The notes: generated by a model not told the origin, from the letters alone. A DNA stretch of 64,000 bases from Parabacteroides merdae ATCC 43184 (GCF_025151215.1 NZ_CP102286.1:310001-374000), one strand, 5' to 3'; counted from the first letter of the stretch, positions 8,490 through 19,770 are shown. Program-made: numbers and translations.

Positions 8490-9398
8490 ATGGAAAAACT
8501 TCCTTTAATAGAATTGGCGGAACTGAATAAGAGTATTATTTTCCGTGATAGTTTTCAGGATATTTTTTCGATTGCGGATCTGGACGGAGGTATGGATATC
8601 GGAGATCCCGACTCGCCTGAGCGTTTTGCTCCGATGCGGTTAAATGCGCTTTTGATGGTGTTGACTTTTGAAGGGACACTTGAAATCCATCTGGATTATG
8701 TTTCTTACATTGTCAAACCGAACAGTTTCATAACGATCATGCCTACGCATGCACTCCAACTTGATAGGATCGGTAAAGATTTTAAAGGTCGCTTGCTGAT
8801 TGCGTCTAAGGAGTTTTTGAACGATTGTAATCCTGGTGGAGGTAACCGGACTCAGGCTATAGCGAACTATATGGAGATCCGTAAGAATCCTTGTACGGAA
8901 CTGGAACCGGAAGAAACAGCGAAACTGGCCGGTAGCATGCAGGTTATACGGGAGAAGATGAGGGAACGTACTCATTTTTATCAGAAGGAGTTAGTACAGA
9001 ATGCCTTTATTGGCTTCTTGCTGGACTTAGGGAATATAATGTTAAGCAAGAAAGATCGTTTGATCCGACCGACCCTTTCTCGTAAAGAAGAGCTGTTCGA
9101 ACAATTCCTGCAATTATTGTTTGAGCATTGTAAAGAGCAGCATGTGGTTACATTCTATGCTGAAAAGTTATTTATTACGCCACAATATCTGTCATTGATC
9201 CTGAAGGAGTTGACGGGTAAATCCGCTAATAAGTGGATAGATGATGCCCTGATTGTCGAAGCGAAAATTCTTTTGAAAGCGCCTCAGGCGACTGTCCAGC
9301 AGGTGGCGGATATACTTCATTTTTCCGACCAGTCGACTTTTGGAAAATTCTTTAAGAAACATATGGGAATTTCTCCGATGGAGTACCGTAAATCCTGA
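8490..9398 (+). CDS. AraC-family transcriptional regulator
   Basis: The 302-residue product has an N-terminal cupin-like ligand domain (about 1-170) and two C-terminal helix-turn-helix motifs: FITPQYLSLILKELTGKS (about 227-244) and QQVADILHFSDQSTFGKFF followed by GISPMEYRKS. This is a standard AraC/XylS layout. It is transcribed divergently from the TetR-efflux operon and may sense a related compound or co-regulate the operon. No operator was recognised. Confidence 0.92.
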   Translation: MEKLPLIELAELNKSIIFRDSFQDIFSIADLDGGMDIGDPDSPERFAPMRLNALLMVLTFEGTLEIHLDYVSYIVKPNSFITIMPTHALQLDRIGKDFKGRLLIASKEFLNDCNPGGGNRTQAIANYMEIRKNPCTELEPEETAKLAGSMQVIREKMRERTHFYQKELVQNAFIGFLLDLGNIMLSKKDRLIRPTLSRKEELFEQFLQLLFEHCKEQHVVTFYAEKLFITPQYLSLILKELTGKSANKWIDDALIVEAKILLKAPQATVQQVADILHFSDQSTFGKFFKKHMGISPMEYRKS

Positions 9399-9422
9399 AG
9401 CGGGTGGTACTCCATTTTTCTC

Positions 9423-9941
9423 TTATCTTTTACTGAACTTATACCAGTTGATCAATTCGGAAATACCATAGATCAAGCAAGCAACTCCGAAAATCACAAA
9501 TGTGTTGGCGGCTGCTCCGAATGGGTAGGCGAGGATCATGATCCCTGTTATTAAAATCAGGGATGGTATGATATAAAAAACATAGGAAACGGTACTCCAT
9601 TTGCGGGCAGAAACCAGTGAAATCAGTTGCTGCGCACCTGCAAGAACCAGTAAAGCCCCTAAAACATACATTAATATGCTAACGAAAAATTGCGGCATGA
9701 TTACCAACCATGCTCCGAACAGAATACTGCCTGCTCCGTCGATCGGAAACATTGGACTCGGCTCTCCTTCTACTTTTTCACGGGTGAAATAATTTAAGAG
9801 CGAGAATAAGCCGGGTATGATAAAACAGATACCGATCGTTATCACCAAGTAAGTAACAGCCGCTTCCGGCCAAAGAACCAATACAAGTCCCAATACGATC
9901 GCAAATATGCAACGCAGGACTGAACCATTTAAACTTTTCAT
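9423..9941 (-). CDS. HdeD/DUF308 family membrane protein
   Basis: A 172-residue protein with about six hydrophobic helices arranged as three pairs, including FAIVLGLVLVLWPEAAV and the repeated helix-Gly-Ala pattern (GSILFGAWLVIMP, GALLVLAGAQQLIS) typical of HdeD/DUF308 proteins. Enteric HdeD is linked to acid resistance; the Bacteroidales role is unknown. It is a single gene, convergent with the AraC gene (24 bp between stops). Confidence 0.88.
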   Translation of the reverse strand: MKSLNGSVLRCIFAIVLGLVLVLWPEAAVTYLVITIGICFIIPGLFSLLNYFTREKVEGEPSPMFPIDGAGSILFGAWLVIMPQFFVSILMYVLGALLVLAGAQQLISLVSARKWSTVSYVFYIIPSLILITGIMILAYPFGAAANTFVIFGVACLIYGISELINWYKFSKR

Positions 9942-10155
9942 CTTATATGTATTTTATACTTTTCTTTAATATAACAACGAAGATACACTATTTTCTTTGG
10001 AATGAAAATAAAAATAAATGATACGTTCTTTTTTCAATTGACAAAATGTTATCGCCCTGCTGTGAAAATCTATTTATCAAAAAACAGCTATTTCACTGGA
10101 TTATAATCAGAAACAGTGCATAAAATCTCCTCAAACAAGGCAGATAAACAGCTCC

Positions 10156-10481
10156 ACATCCCCGTTCCGGTTTCACGCAGACCCGGGTCTCCACCTCCTC
10201 CACACCCGGATCTCCCATGTCCTTCCACCCGGGTCTGAAGAAACTTTTCAAGTTGTTTTCGGTAAAAAAGTAGCTTGTCTTCATGAAAAAACGAGCCTTT
10301 TTTATCTACTTTGTATCAGCTTTTGAACATATCTGTTGTTTTATAAAAGTCTGGTATATAATACTTTATTGCTTTTTGACCATGATGGTTATGATAGATG
10401 AATGATAGTTGAAAATAGGAACTGTCATGGAATAACATGCTGTTTTACAAGTATATGAATTTAATTATGATAGTATGATAG
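10156..10481 (+). repeat. Composite intergenic repeat, copy 1 (upstream of pyrG)
   Basis: The 9942-10707 gap has no convincing ORF but holds an ordered element. Four blocks start at exactly 23-bp intervals: 10156 (ACATCCCC), 10179 (AGACCCGGGTCT, a perfect palindrome), 10202 (ACACCCGGATCT) and 10225 (CCACCCGGGTCT). An A+T-rich stretch follows, then TGATAG boxes at 10392, 10403, 10468 and 10476, giving pitches of 11, 65 and 8 bp. The same block order, orientation and almost the same pitches recur at 55778-56146 upstream of serS. I see nothing recognisable in 9942-10155. Confidence 0.8.
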
Positions 10482-10625
10482 TTGTTTTTTAAACAAAACT
10501 TTTATATAGAGCTCTGTTTTCGTTACATCCGTTTGATGTACCTTTTTTAAGTTTGTTCGTTTCTATATGAAGAGGATCAGCTTCCTTTTGCTGTCAAAAG
10601 GACAAAAGATGTTTTTCTCTCTCCC

Positions 10626-10656
10626 CTTGTTATATGAATGAAATTATGTAACTTTG
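10626..10656 (+). promoter_or_regulatory. pyrG promoter
   Basis: TAACTTTG (10649-10656) is a good -7 box. CTTG at 10626-10629 is a three-of-four match to the -33 TTTG element with 19-bp spacing. The predicted start is near 10663, leaving a leader of about 45 nt before the GTG start. Confidence 0.7.
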
Positions 10657-10695
10657 CAGTTTTGAAATGCGAGTGTGCAATTAAAAGATAATTAA

Positions 10696-12315
<1,620 letters not shown>

Positions 12316-12324
12316 AAATTATAG

Positions 12325-14241
12325 ATGGATAAAAATACGATAATAGGTTTCCTGCTTATTGGAATTGTCTTAATTGTATTTACTTGGTTGAATCAGCCTA
12401 CGCCGGAGCAGATAGAAGCACAGCGCCGGATGCAGGATTCGATAGCCCGGATAGAATATGCAAAGCAGCTGGAACAGCAGAAAGAATTGAATAGAGAAGC
12501 AAAAGCGGACGACGAACTGGCCGGCTTGCCCGATTCTGTACGGCTTGCCCGTTTACAGAACACGTTTGGCGTTTTCGCCGATGCAATGGTTGGAGAGGAG
12601 GGTTCCACTGTTTTGGAAAACGAGCTGATTGAAGTCCGTTTGGCCAATAAGGGAGGGCGTATTGGATATGTCCGCCTGAAAAAATACGATAATTATAAAG
12701 GTGAACCTTTAGTGCTTTTCGATGAAAAGGACTCGAAGTTCGATTTTACTTTGGTTACGGCTGATAATCGCGTGGTAAATACCGGTGATTTGTATTTTAC
12801 CCCTGTAAAAGGAAATGACCGGAACAGTATTACCATGCGTCTGAATACGGGCGAAGGCAGCCATCTGGATTTTATGTATACCTTAAAACCGGACGATTAT
12901 ATGTTGCAGTTCTCCATTAAGGGAACTGGCCTGAATGGTGTACTGTCGCCAGGTACGACTGCATTGGACTTGTTGTGGCAACAAAAAATAACCCAGCAGG
13001 AAAAGGGGCGTAAGTTTGAAGACCGTTATGCAACAGTGTACTATAAATTTATGGCCGACGATGTGGAGTACCTGAGCGAAACCAAGAACGACAGCAAACA
13101 ATTGTCTAACCGGTTGAAATGGGTCGCTTATAAAGACATGTATTTTTCTTCTATCCTGATCGCCGGAAACGAAGGATTCGAGTCGACAACTATCGATTCG
13201 AAGATGTTGCCTGAAGACGGTTCTTTCCTGAAAGAGTATAAGACGACGACTTCCGTACCTTTCGACTTGAAGGGTAACGAAGCGACGGATATGCGTTTCT
13301 ATTTTGGTCCCAATCAGTTCTCTCTGTTGAAATCTTACGATGATGATGTAGAGAAAGCCGACCAACTGGATTTGGAAAAGATCGTTCCGCTGGGATGGGG
13401 TATTTTCCGTTGGGTGAACCAGTATTTCGTCATTCCGTTGTTTAATTTCCTCGGACAATTTATTCATAGCTACGGCTTGTTGATCTTCCTGCTGACGGTT
13501 ATCGTAAAATTGATCCTGTTTCCGTTGACGTATAAGTCTTATATGTCATCGGCCAAAATGCGTGTATTGCGCCCGCAGGTAGAAGAGCTCAATGCTAAAT
13601 ACCCAGGACAGGATAAGGCGGTAGAGCGTCAGCGTGCGATCATGGAACTGTATAGCCGTGCCGGAGCGAGTCCGATGGCAGGATGTGTTCCGATGTTGTT
13701 ACAGATGCCGATCCTGGTCGCTCTGTTCATGTTCTTTCCGTCGGCTATAGAATTGCGTCACCAGAGTTTCCTTTGGGCACACGACTTGTCTACTTATGAT
13801 GCGATTGTAAGCTGGAATACATATATTCCTATTATTACACCGTACTTCGGAAATCATATCAGTTTGTTCTGTTTGTTGATGACCGTAACGAACATCATAT
13901 ATACGAAGTTCAATATGGATCAGACGAACACTGGACAGCAGCAGATGCCGGGAATGAAGGCGATGATGTACATGATGCCGCTGATGATGTTGGTATTCTT
14001 CAATCAGTATGCATCCGGTTTGACCTACTATTACTTCATCTCCACATTGATCACGATTTTGCAGACTGTAATTTTCCGTTATACGATTAACGAAGATAAG
14101 CTGTTGGCCAAGTTGGAAGAAAACAAGAAAAAGCCGATGAAGAAGTCTGGTTTCATGAAACGTTTGGAAGAAGCCCAGAAAGCTCAACAGGCCCAGTTGG
14201 AAAGACAGAAACAACAGCGGGAGAATAACCGTCGCCGTTGA
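12325..14241 (+). CDS. yidC: Membrane protein insertase YidC
   Basis: The 638-residue product has the Gram-negative layout: N-terminal helix (IIGFLLIGIVLIVFTWL), a large periplasmic beta-sandwich domain (about 80-340), and the conserved insertase core of five helices from about 360 (IHSYGLLIFLLTVIVKLILF, SPMAGCVPMLLQMPILVALF). A lysine/glutamine-rich basic tail of about 50 residues could contact ribosomes. It inserts inner-membrane proteins alone or with Sec. It lies directly behind pyrG and ahead of a strong terminator. Confidence 0.97.
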   Translation: MDKNTIIGFLLIGIVLIVFTWLNQPTPEQIEAQRRMQDSIARIEYAKQLEQQKELNREAKADDELAGLPDSVRLARLQNTFGVFADAMVGEEGSTVLENELIEVRLANKGGRIGYVRLKKYDNYKGEPLVLFDEKDSKFDFTLVTADNRVVNTGDLYFTPVKGNDRNSITMRLNTGEGSHLDFMYTLKPDDYMLQFSIKGTGLNGVLSPGTTALDLLWQQKITQQEKGRKFEDRYATVYYKFMADDVEYLSETKNDSKQLSNRLKWVAYKDMYFSSILIAGNEGFESTTIDSKMLPEDGSFLKEYKTTTSVPFDLKGNEATDMRFYFGPNQFSLLKSYDDDVEKADQLDLEKIVPLGWGIFRWVNQYFVIPLFNFLGQFIHSYGLLIFLLTVIVKLILFPLTYKSYMSSAKMRVLRPQVEELNAKYPGQDKAVERQRAIMELYSRAGASPMAGCVPMLLQMPILVALFMFFPSAIELRHQSFLWAHDLSTYDAIVSWNTYIPIITPYFGNHISLFCLLMTVTNIIYTKFNMDQTNTGQQQMPGMKAMMYMMPLMMLVFFNQYASGLTYYYFISTLITILQTVIFRYTINEDKLLAKLEENKKKPMKKSGFMKRLEEAQKAQQAQLERQKQQRENNRRR

Positions 14242-14261
14242 GAAGTCGAATCTGATGGGAT

Positions 14262-14307
14262 AAAAAGGAATGCCGGTTGCTTTGGAGAGCAACCGGCATT
14301 CCTTTTT
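14262..14307. terminator. Bidirectional rho-independent terminator between yidC and kdsB
   Basis: A perfect 20-bp inverted repeat (14262-14281 and 14288-14307) with a 6-nt loop. It has A-rich and T-rich ends on both strands. It separates convergent yidC and kdsB and overlaps the kdsB stop codon (14306-14308). Confidence 0.93.
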
Positions 14308-15091
14308 ATGCGGATGCCGATTCATTAGTCGGTTGATACTCCCTATTTTTCAAGAAGGCCAATGCCTTTTCCATATCCTCTGGCGTGTCGATACCGATTG
14401 TTTCCTGCTGGGTAATTCCAACTTTAATCTTGTAGCCGTTTTCTAGCCAGCGCAGTTGTTCCAGGCTTTCAGCCAGTTCCAGAGGGGATTGGGGTAAATG
14501 GGTAATTTCTTTGAGTGTGTCGGCGCGGTAAGCATATAGCCCGATATGTTTGTAATAGGTATGGTTCGGCAGCCATTCGGTATATTTCCTGCCTCTCATG
14601 TAAGGAATGATCGAACGGCTAAAGTACATAGCCTCATTCTTCTTGTTCAAAACTACTTTCGGTGAATTGGCGTTGAATAAGGTCGTTTCGAAATCATCAT
14701 CCGGGCGGAATGGTTTTACCAGGGTGGCGATTTGGATGCTGTCATCAATGAAACATGCTTTTAGTATTTCGATCTGTTCCGGTTGGATAAAAGGTTCGTC
14801 ACCTTGTATGTTAACAACCACATCGTATCCATCTCCGATTTTACAATACGCTTCATAACAACGATCCGTACCGCTTTTGTGTTGGTCGGATGTCATGATG
14901 ACATTGCCGCCGAAAGCTTGGACGGCTGCTTCTATACGGTTATCGTCCGTAGCTACGCAAACTGCATCAAGCACATTTTGGACTTGTTCGTATACCCGTT
15001 GGATCATTGGCTTGCCTGCCAAATCGGCAAGTGGCTTCCCCGGAAAGCGGGTAGAGGCGTAGCGTGCAGGAATTATTCCTATAAACTTCAT
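14306..15091 (-). CDS. kdsB: 3-deoxy-manno-octulosonate cytidylyltransferase (CMP-Kdo synthetase)
   Basis: A 261-residue nucleotidyltransferase starting FIGIIPARYASTRFPGKPLA, the CTP-binding signature of KdsB, with VVNIQGDEPFI and YKHIGLYAYRADTL further on. It activates Kdo for lipid A/LPS core assembly in the cytoplasm. The partner gene kdsA is in the same window at about 40 kb but is not linked in an operon. An A+T-rich repeat lies directly upstream (about 15091-15121). Confidence 0.96.
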   Translation of the reverse strand: MKFIGIIPARYASTRFPGKPLADLAGKPMIQRVYEQVQNVLDAVCVATDDNRIEAAVQAFGGNVIMTSDQHKSGTDRCYEAYCKIGDGYDVVVNIQGDEPFIQPEQIEILKACFIDDSIQIATLVKPFRPDDDFETTLFNANSPKVVLNKKNEAMYFSRSIIPYMRGRKYTEWLPNHTYYKHIGLYAYRADTLKEITHLPQSPLELAESLEQLRWLENGYKIKVGITQQETIGIDTPEDMEKALAFLKNREYQPTNESASA

Positions 15092-15121
15092 GATTTATGA
15101 ATTATAATTTATGATTTATGA
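15091..15121. repeat. A+T-rich ATTTATGA-type intergenic repeat
   Basis: Repeated TGATTTATGA / ATAATTTATGA units fill the short gap between kdsB and the antiporter gene. The same word family occurs at 31090-31170 and 56222-56245. Confidence 0.6.
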
Positions 15122-15126
15122 AATTG

Positions 15127-17394
15127 TCAATTGTTCACCGTTTTTCCTTCGCTTAACTGAACGACTTTTTCATGTTCTCCAACAATCCATACAATATCCC
15201 CCTCTTCAAAAACAGTTGAAGGAGATGGGTTTTTGATGGAAGAGGAACCTCGTTCGATACCGATGACCAGACAGGCAGACCTGTCCCGTATGCCTGATTC
15301 CAGAATTGTACGCCCGATCAGATGGGATCCTTCGGCGATGGTGAATTGTTCCATATTGACTTCATGCGTCGTCTGCTCCTTGTCGGTTTGGGCCTTTTTA
15401 TATCGCTCGACCAGATATTGGCGGAAATGTTCAAGATCGACATCTGCACCGACTACTACCAATTTGTCAAATGGATAGAGACGTTCTTCTCCTCCGGGAA
15501 TATTAATCCGCTGTTCTCCCCGAATGATCGTTACGATGTTGACATTGCATTTCTGGCGGAAGTTGAGTTCCTTCAAGGTTTTTCCCATGCTGGGGGAGTT
15601 CTGCTTTACTTCAAAATCGGCTAAATGAAGGTCGCGTTCCAGTAGGTGGTTGGCAAACCGTTGGTTGATCGGAGCTTTCCGCTCGTTCTCCAATTCTCGT
15701 GCGGAGAGGTTACTGAAAAAATGTCGTTCCATCAGGATGGATTGTCTTTTCAGCCGTTTGGATAAAATGACAATAACGATGACGGTTGCTGCGATCGCCA
15801 GTACGATACCGACTGTAGCATTCAACAAACGGGCGACGGGCAGCATGACTAGGCCGATACATAATATAATACGCAAAATGACCAATGAAACCAATGGCCC
15901 CCGGTTGTACTTGCTGTCCAGCCATAATTGTTGGAATTCGGCGGAATGGTTCTTCTTCATCATGATCGCACGCAGCATGGGAGCTATTAGTAGCAGGATC
16001 AGAACGAGTGAGATGCCCGCTCCCCGTATGCCCGGAAGTTCTTTCATGATAAAAGGAGCTATGAACTGAAGCCAGATAAAGATCAGGACAAGGGTAACGG
16101 CTGTATAAGTGCCGACTATGCGGATCAGCGCCTTCAACAGTTTATTCCAGGCGCTTTTCTGATGTATGGTATTGGAACCGGAAGAATAACGTTCGAGAAA
16201 TTTCATCCATGACTTCGGTATGATCCGGTCGGCAACCCGGCATGCAGGTTCTGCCATACGAATCATGTAAGGCGTAAAGAAAGTCGTGACAACTGAAACC
16301 GCTACGACAATAGGATAGAGGAAATTATCGGTTACCCCTAATGACAGCCCCAACGATGCAATGATAAAAGCAAATTCGCCTATTTGAGCGAGAGAAAAAC
16401 CAGATTGTATGGCAATCTTGACCGGTTGTCCAGAAAGCAAGACCCCGAAGCTGGCAAATAATATTTGTCCGGTCATTACGACCAACGTGAGAATCAGGAT
16501 CGGAATTTTGTATTCCCACAGCAATGCCGGATCGATCAACATCCCGACAGAGACAAAGAATATGGCTCCAAAAAGATCTTTTACTGGTTTGATAATATGT
16601 TCGATATGTTCCGCATCAATGGTTTCTGCCAAGATAGATCCCATGACGAAAGCTCCCAAAGCGGAAGAAAAACCAGCTTTCGTAGCAATGATAACCATTC
16701 CGAGGCATAATCCCAGGCTGACGATCAACAAGGTCTCGTCATTCAGGAAAGTCCTGGCTTTTTTTAGAAAAGAGGGGATTAGATAAATGCCGATAACAAA
16801 ACAGAAAAGCAAAAAGACTCCCAGTTTGATCACACTGTTGAGCAGTTCCATTCCCTCTACGTGTTTACTGACTGCCAATGTAGACAGTAAAACCATTAGT
16901 AAAACGGCAAACAGATCTTCGACAACAAGGATTCCGAAGACCACTCCGGCAAACCTCTGATTGCGTAGTCCCATATCGTCGAACGCTTTGAAAATAATGG
17001 TTGTAGACGACATGGAAAGCATTCCCCCGAGGAAAAGGCTGTTCATATGTCCCCAACCTAAAGATAATCCGGTAGTATAGCCAAGTGTCATCATGCCTAT
17101 CACGATGGTAATAGCTCCGATCACAGCTGTTCCGCCGACTTTCATCAGCTTTTTGAAACTAAAGTCGAGTCCTAAAGCGAATAAGAGGAAGATTACGCCT
17201 ATATCCGCCCAGATACGGATACTTTCTATATTCGTGACAGTCGGTATTTGCGTGATAGACGGACCGGCAAGAATTCCGGCTACGATATATCCGAGTACGA
17301 CCGGTTGCTTTAACCATTTGAAAAGCAAGGTGACCAATCCCGCTGAAATCAGTATGACAGCAAGATCCGATATAAGAGAAGGTATTTGAGACAT
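15127..17394 (-). CDS. Kef-type cation:proton antiporter with two C-terminal TrkA-C domains
   Basis: A 755-residue membrane protein. Residues 1-385 form the CPA2 exchanger domain (VILISAGLVTLLFKWLKQPV, GFSSALGAFVMGSILAET). A second group of hydrophobic helices spans about 425-560. Two RCK_C/TrkA-C-like domains close the protein (about 610-675 and 690-750, including DLEHFRQYL and EGDIVWIVGEHEKVV). No Rossmann RCK_N domain was seen, which differs from KefB/KefC. The role is probably K+ or Na+/H+ exchange gated by a ligand of the RCK_C domains. The gene is divergent from the AlbA_2 gene, and a likely -7 box (CAAAGTTA on the plus strand, 17418-17425) precedes it. Confidence 0.9.
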   Translation of the reverse strand: MSQIPSLISDLAVILISAGLVTLLFKWLKQPVVLGYIVAGILAGPSITQIPTVTNIESIRIWADIGVIFLLFALGLDFSFKKLMKVGGTAVIGAITIVIGMMTLGYTTGLSLGWGHMNSLFLGGMLSMSSTTIIFKAFDDMGLRNQRFAGVVFGILVVEDLFAVLLMVLLSTLAVSKHVEGMELLNSVIKLGVFLLFCFVIGIYLIPSFLKKARTFLNDETLLIVSLGLCLGMVIIATKAGFSSALGAFVMGSILAETIDAEHIEHIIKPVKDLFGAIFFVSVGMLIDPALLWEYKIPILILTLVVMTGQILFASFGVLLSGQPVKIAIQSGFSLAQIGEFAFIIASLGLSLGVTDNFLYPIVVAVSVVTTFFTPYMIRMAEPACRVADRIIPKSWMKFLERYSSGSNTIHQKSAWNKLLKALIRIVGTYTAVTLVLIFIWLQFIAPFIMKELPGIRGAGISLVLILLLIAPMLRAIMMKKNHSAEFQQLWLDSKYNRGPLVSLVILRIILCIGLVMLPVARLLNATVGIVLAIAATVIVIVILSKRLKRQSILMERHFFSNLSARELENERKAPINQRFANHLLERDLHLADFEVKQNSPSMGKTLKELNFRQKCNVNIVTIIRGEQRINIPGGEERLYPFDKLVVVGADVDLEHFRQYLVERYKKAQTDKEQTTHEVNMEQFTIAEGSHLIGRTILESGIRDRSACLVIGIERGSSSIKNPSPSTVFEEGDIVWIVGEHEKVVQLSEGKTVNN

Positions 17395-17436
17395 GCTTTC
17401 ATTGTTTTTTCTGTTGGCAAAGTTATGTATTTATTT

Positions 17437-17444
17437 TAATTTTG
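17437..17444 (+). promoter_or_regulatory. -7 box of the AlbA_2-domain gene
   Basis: TAATTTTG matches TAnnTTTG and lies 21 bp before the ATG at 17466, in the 71-bp divergent gap shared with the antiporter. Confidence 0.55.
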
Positions 17445-17465
17445 CCGATCTAAAAAATTGCCAAA

Positions 17466-18104
17466 ATGAAGAAGATGCATCCGATAGAAGCGTTGATAGA
17501 GCAGGGGGAACACCAACAACTTGATTTTAAATTCGAAGTGAGCGACAGTAAGAAGATTGCGCGTACGCTGAGTGCTTTTGCCAATACCGACGGTGGACGT
17601 CTCCTGATCGGTGTGAAAGATAACGGGAATATCTCCGGTGTCCGAAGCGAAGAAGAATATTATATGATTGAAGCGGCCTCCAAGATGTATACCCGCCCGG
17701 AAGTCCCCTTTGAGGCGACACGCTGGGAGGTGAACGGCAAAACGGTTCTTGAGGTGTACATCGCCCCCAGTCCGGATAAACCGCATACCGCTCCCGATAA
17801 GGATGATAAGTTTAAAGCCTACATAAGGGTCGCCGATGAAAATATTTTGGCAAATGAAGTGTTGGTGCTTGCCTGGCAGAAAAAGCATAAACCGGACGGG
17901 ACTTTATTGAAGATAAGCAAACCTGTGGAACGTTTGTTTGCTTATCTGGATGATCATCCCCATATCAATATCAGCCAGTTTTGCCGGATCGGGCGGATCA
18001 ATTATTATATCGCGAAAAACATTCTGAGCGATCTCCTGGCCATGAACACCTTGCAATACCTTGTAATAGACAAGCATATCTTATATCAACGCGTCCCTGC
18101 GTAG
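17466..18104 (+). CDS. AlbA_2 (Schlafen-like) domain protein with C-terminal winged-helix-like region
   Basis: A 212-residue cytoplasmic protein. The N-terminal half carries the AlbA_2 signature HQQLDFKFEVSDSKKIARTL...AFANTDGGRLLIGVKDNGNISGV, recognised in many putative DNA-binding or ATP-binding regulators. The C-terminal 70 residues (INISQFCRIGRINYYIAKNI) look like a small winged helix. The function is not established. It is monocistronic between a divergent antiporter and a convergent nfeD. Confidence 0.85.
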   Translation: MKKMHPIEALIEQGEHQQLDFKFEVSDSKKIARTLSAFANTDGGRLLIGVKDNGNISGVRSEEEYYMIEAASKMYTRPEVPFEATRWEVNGKTVLEVYIAPSPDKPHTAPDKDDKFKAYIRVADENILANEVLVLAWQKKHKPDGTLLKISKPVERLFAYLDDHPHINISQFCRIGRINYYIAKNILSDLLAMNTLQYLVIDKHILYQRVPA

Positions 18105-18126
18105 AAAGTGCCAAAACGGCCGTGTC

Positions 18127-19509
18127 TTAAAGGTTTTCCACATACACTTGTGCATTCTCAAAACGGACAACTTTGACTTTGCCCCCTTTCTCTATAAAGC
18201 CTGATTCGGAAATCCCGTCATAAAATACTCCGTCGACCGACACTTTCCCGGAAGGACGCAATACGGTTGCGGCTGTACCTTCTTTCCCGACTAACGAAGA
18301 TAAATCAGGGGATGATATCGCATTTTCCAAATCTGTATTTAGCGCGACTTTCCGGAACATTCCCCGATGTCCGATTTTATTAGACAGCCAGATCATCAGG
18401 CTGAAGCCTGTCACTAATCCGACCAGGACTGTCAATGTCGCTTTCCCGATCTCTTTTCCGCTGACTCCTTCGAAATCGAAATGATCGTTGTTCAGTAAGC
18501 CCATGACTAGGCCGCCGATAATCAATATGATACCGCTAATTCCGGCAACCCCGAATCCCGGAATGATGAAGATTTCCACTGCGAGCAATAGAATGCCGAT
18601 GATAAAAACCAGAATCTCCCAGTTTGCCGCCAGCCCATCTATATAGAGTGGTGCAAAGTAGAGGATTGCCGCCAGCAGGGAGGCCGCAGAAGGGAAGCCC
18701 AGTCCTGGCGTTTGCATTTCAAAATAAATACCGCCGATGATAATAATGATCAGAATAGACTGAAAAATAGGATTCATCAAAAATCCTTTTAAATCGTCCT
18801 GCCAACTAGGGATATAACTTTTCATTTTGTAATCTTTATATCCCAAATATTGCGTGATTACTTCATCCGGATTTTCTGCTATACCGTCGCAATATCCCCA
18901 CTTTTGAGCCTCCTGTGCTGTGAAAGTAAGGACTTTTCCTGTGTCTATCAGATTTGGAATGGCAACCCGTTCGTCTACCATCGCTTCGGCTATCAACGGG
19001 TCTCGTTTCCATTTGTATAAGGTGTCGTTTTTTTGGACGATTGTATCTTGTCCATGCGCTTCGGCTGTCGAACGCATCATGGAACGCATATAGGATTGGT
19101 ATTTGTCTGGCATTGCTTCCCCTGTTGGGTTCACGACGGTGGCTGCCCCGATATTTGCACCTTTCCGCATATAAATTTTTTTACATGCGATGGAAATGAG
19201 CGCCCCAGCAGAAGCCGCATTGTTGTCGATGAAGACATAGACAGGGATGGGGTTGTACAAAATAGCCGTACGCATCGAGTCTGCAGCATCTACCTGGCCG
19301 CCGTATGTGTTCATATGGATCAGGACGGCGTCTGCACCCAAAGCGTAGGCTTCCGCTAAACCATTGCTAAGATACAGGCGTGTGGTGTTGCTTATCTCTT
19401 TTTTTATATCGATTTTATATATTAACGGGTACAAGGTGTCTGCCGCTGATATAAATGGAGCTATCTGAACCAATATGATAGCTAAAAAAAGTCCTAAATT
19501 TTTCTTCAT
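18127..19509 (-). CDS. NfeD-family membrane serine protease (ClpP-like)
   Basis: The 460-residue product has a signal peptide, a periplasmic ClpP/crotonase-like domain (about 30-230) with the nucleophile region DNNAASAGALISIACKKIYM and a downstream MRKGANIGAATVV block that would supply the Lys. Four or so membrane helices (about 245-380) and a C-terminal OB-fold (about 395-460) follow. In archaeal homologues a Ser-Lys dyad cleaves a stomatin partner; no stomatin gene lies next to this one. Membrane quality control is the likely role. Confidence 0.88.
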   Translation of the reverse strand: MKKNLGLFLAIILVQIAPFISAADTLYPLIYKIDIKKEISNTTRLYLSNGLAEAYALGADAVLIHMNTYGGQVDAADSMRTAILYNPIPVYVFIDNNAASAGALISIACKKIYMRKGANIGAATVVNPTGEAMPDKYQSYMRSMMRSTAEAHGQDTIVQKNDTLYKWKRDPLIAEAMVDERVAIPNLIDTGKVLTFTAQEAQKWGYCDGIAENPDEVITQYLGYKDYKMKSYIPSWQDDLKGFLMNPIFQSILIIIIIGGIYFEMQTPGLGFPSAASLLAAILYFAPLYIDGLAANWEILVFIIGILLLAVEIFIIPGFGVAGISGIILIIGGLVMGLLNNDHFDFEGVSGKEIGKATLTVLVGLVTGFSLMIWLSNKIGHRGMFRKVALNTDLENAISSPDLSSLVGKEGTAATVLRPSGKVSVDGVFYDGISESGFIEKGGKVKVVRFENAQVYVENL

Positions 19510-19698
19510 TTTATATTATTCTCCATCTCTTTTACATGTTGTACGAATTTGTAACATACATGTTGTGAATTTTGTATTTTAGTTGTTGCAAAACTTGTAA
19601 ATACTGCTCATTTTCAATGCTGTTTGTTATAAATGTATTAAGTTACGATTTTTAATATTAATAATCATCAAACCGCATTGTATTTAAAATATTATTCC

Positions 19699-19706
19699 TA
19701 CATTTG
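19699..19706 (+). promoter_or_regulatory. -7 box of the ECF sigma factor gene
   Basis: TACATTTG fits the -7 consensus. ATTG at 19677-19680 could be the -33 element (18-bp spacing). The leader would be about 57 nt. The rest of the 260-bp gap (19510-19770) is A+T-rich without further recognised sites. Confidence 0.55.
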
Positions 19707-19770
19707 TAATGTCCTTCAATGGTGAAGGATAATGCCAAACCGGTATTAAACATATAAAAAAATAAGTAAT

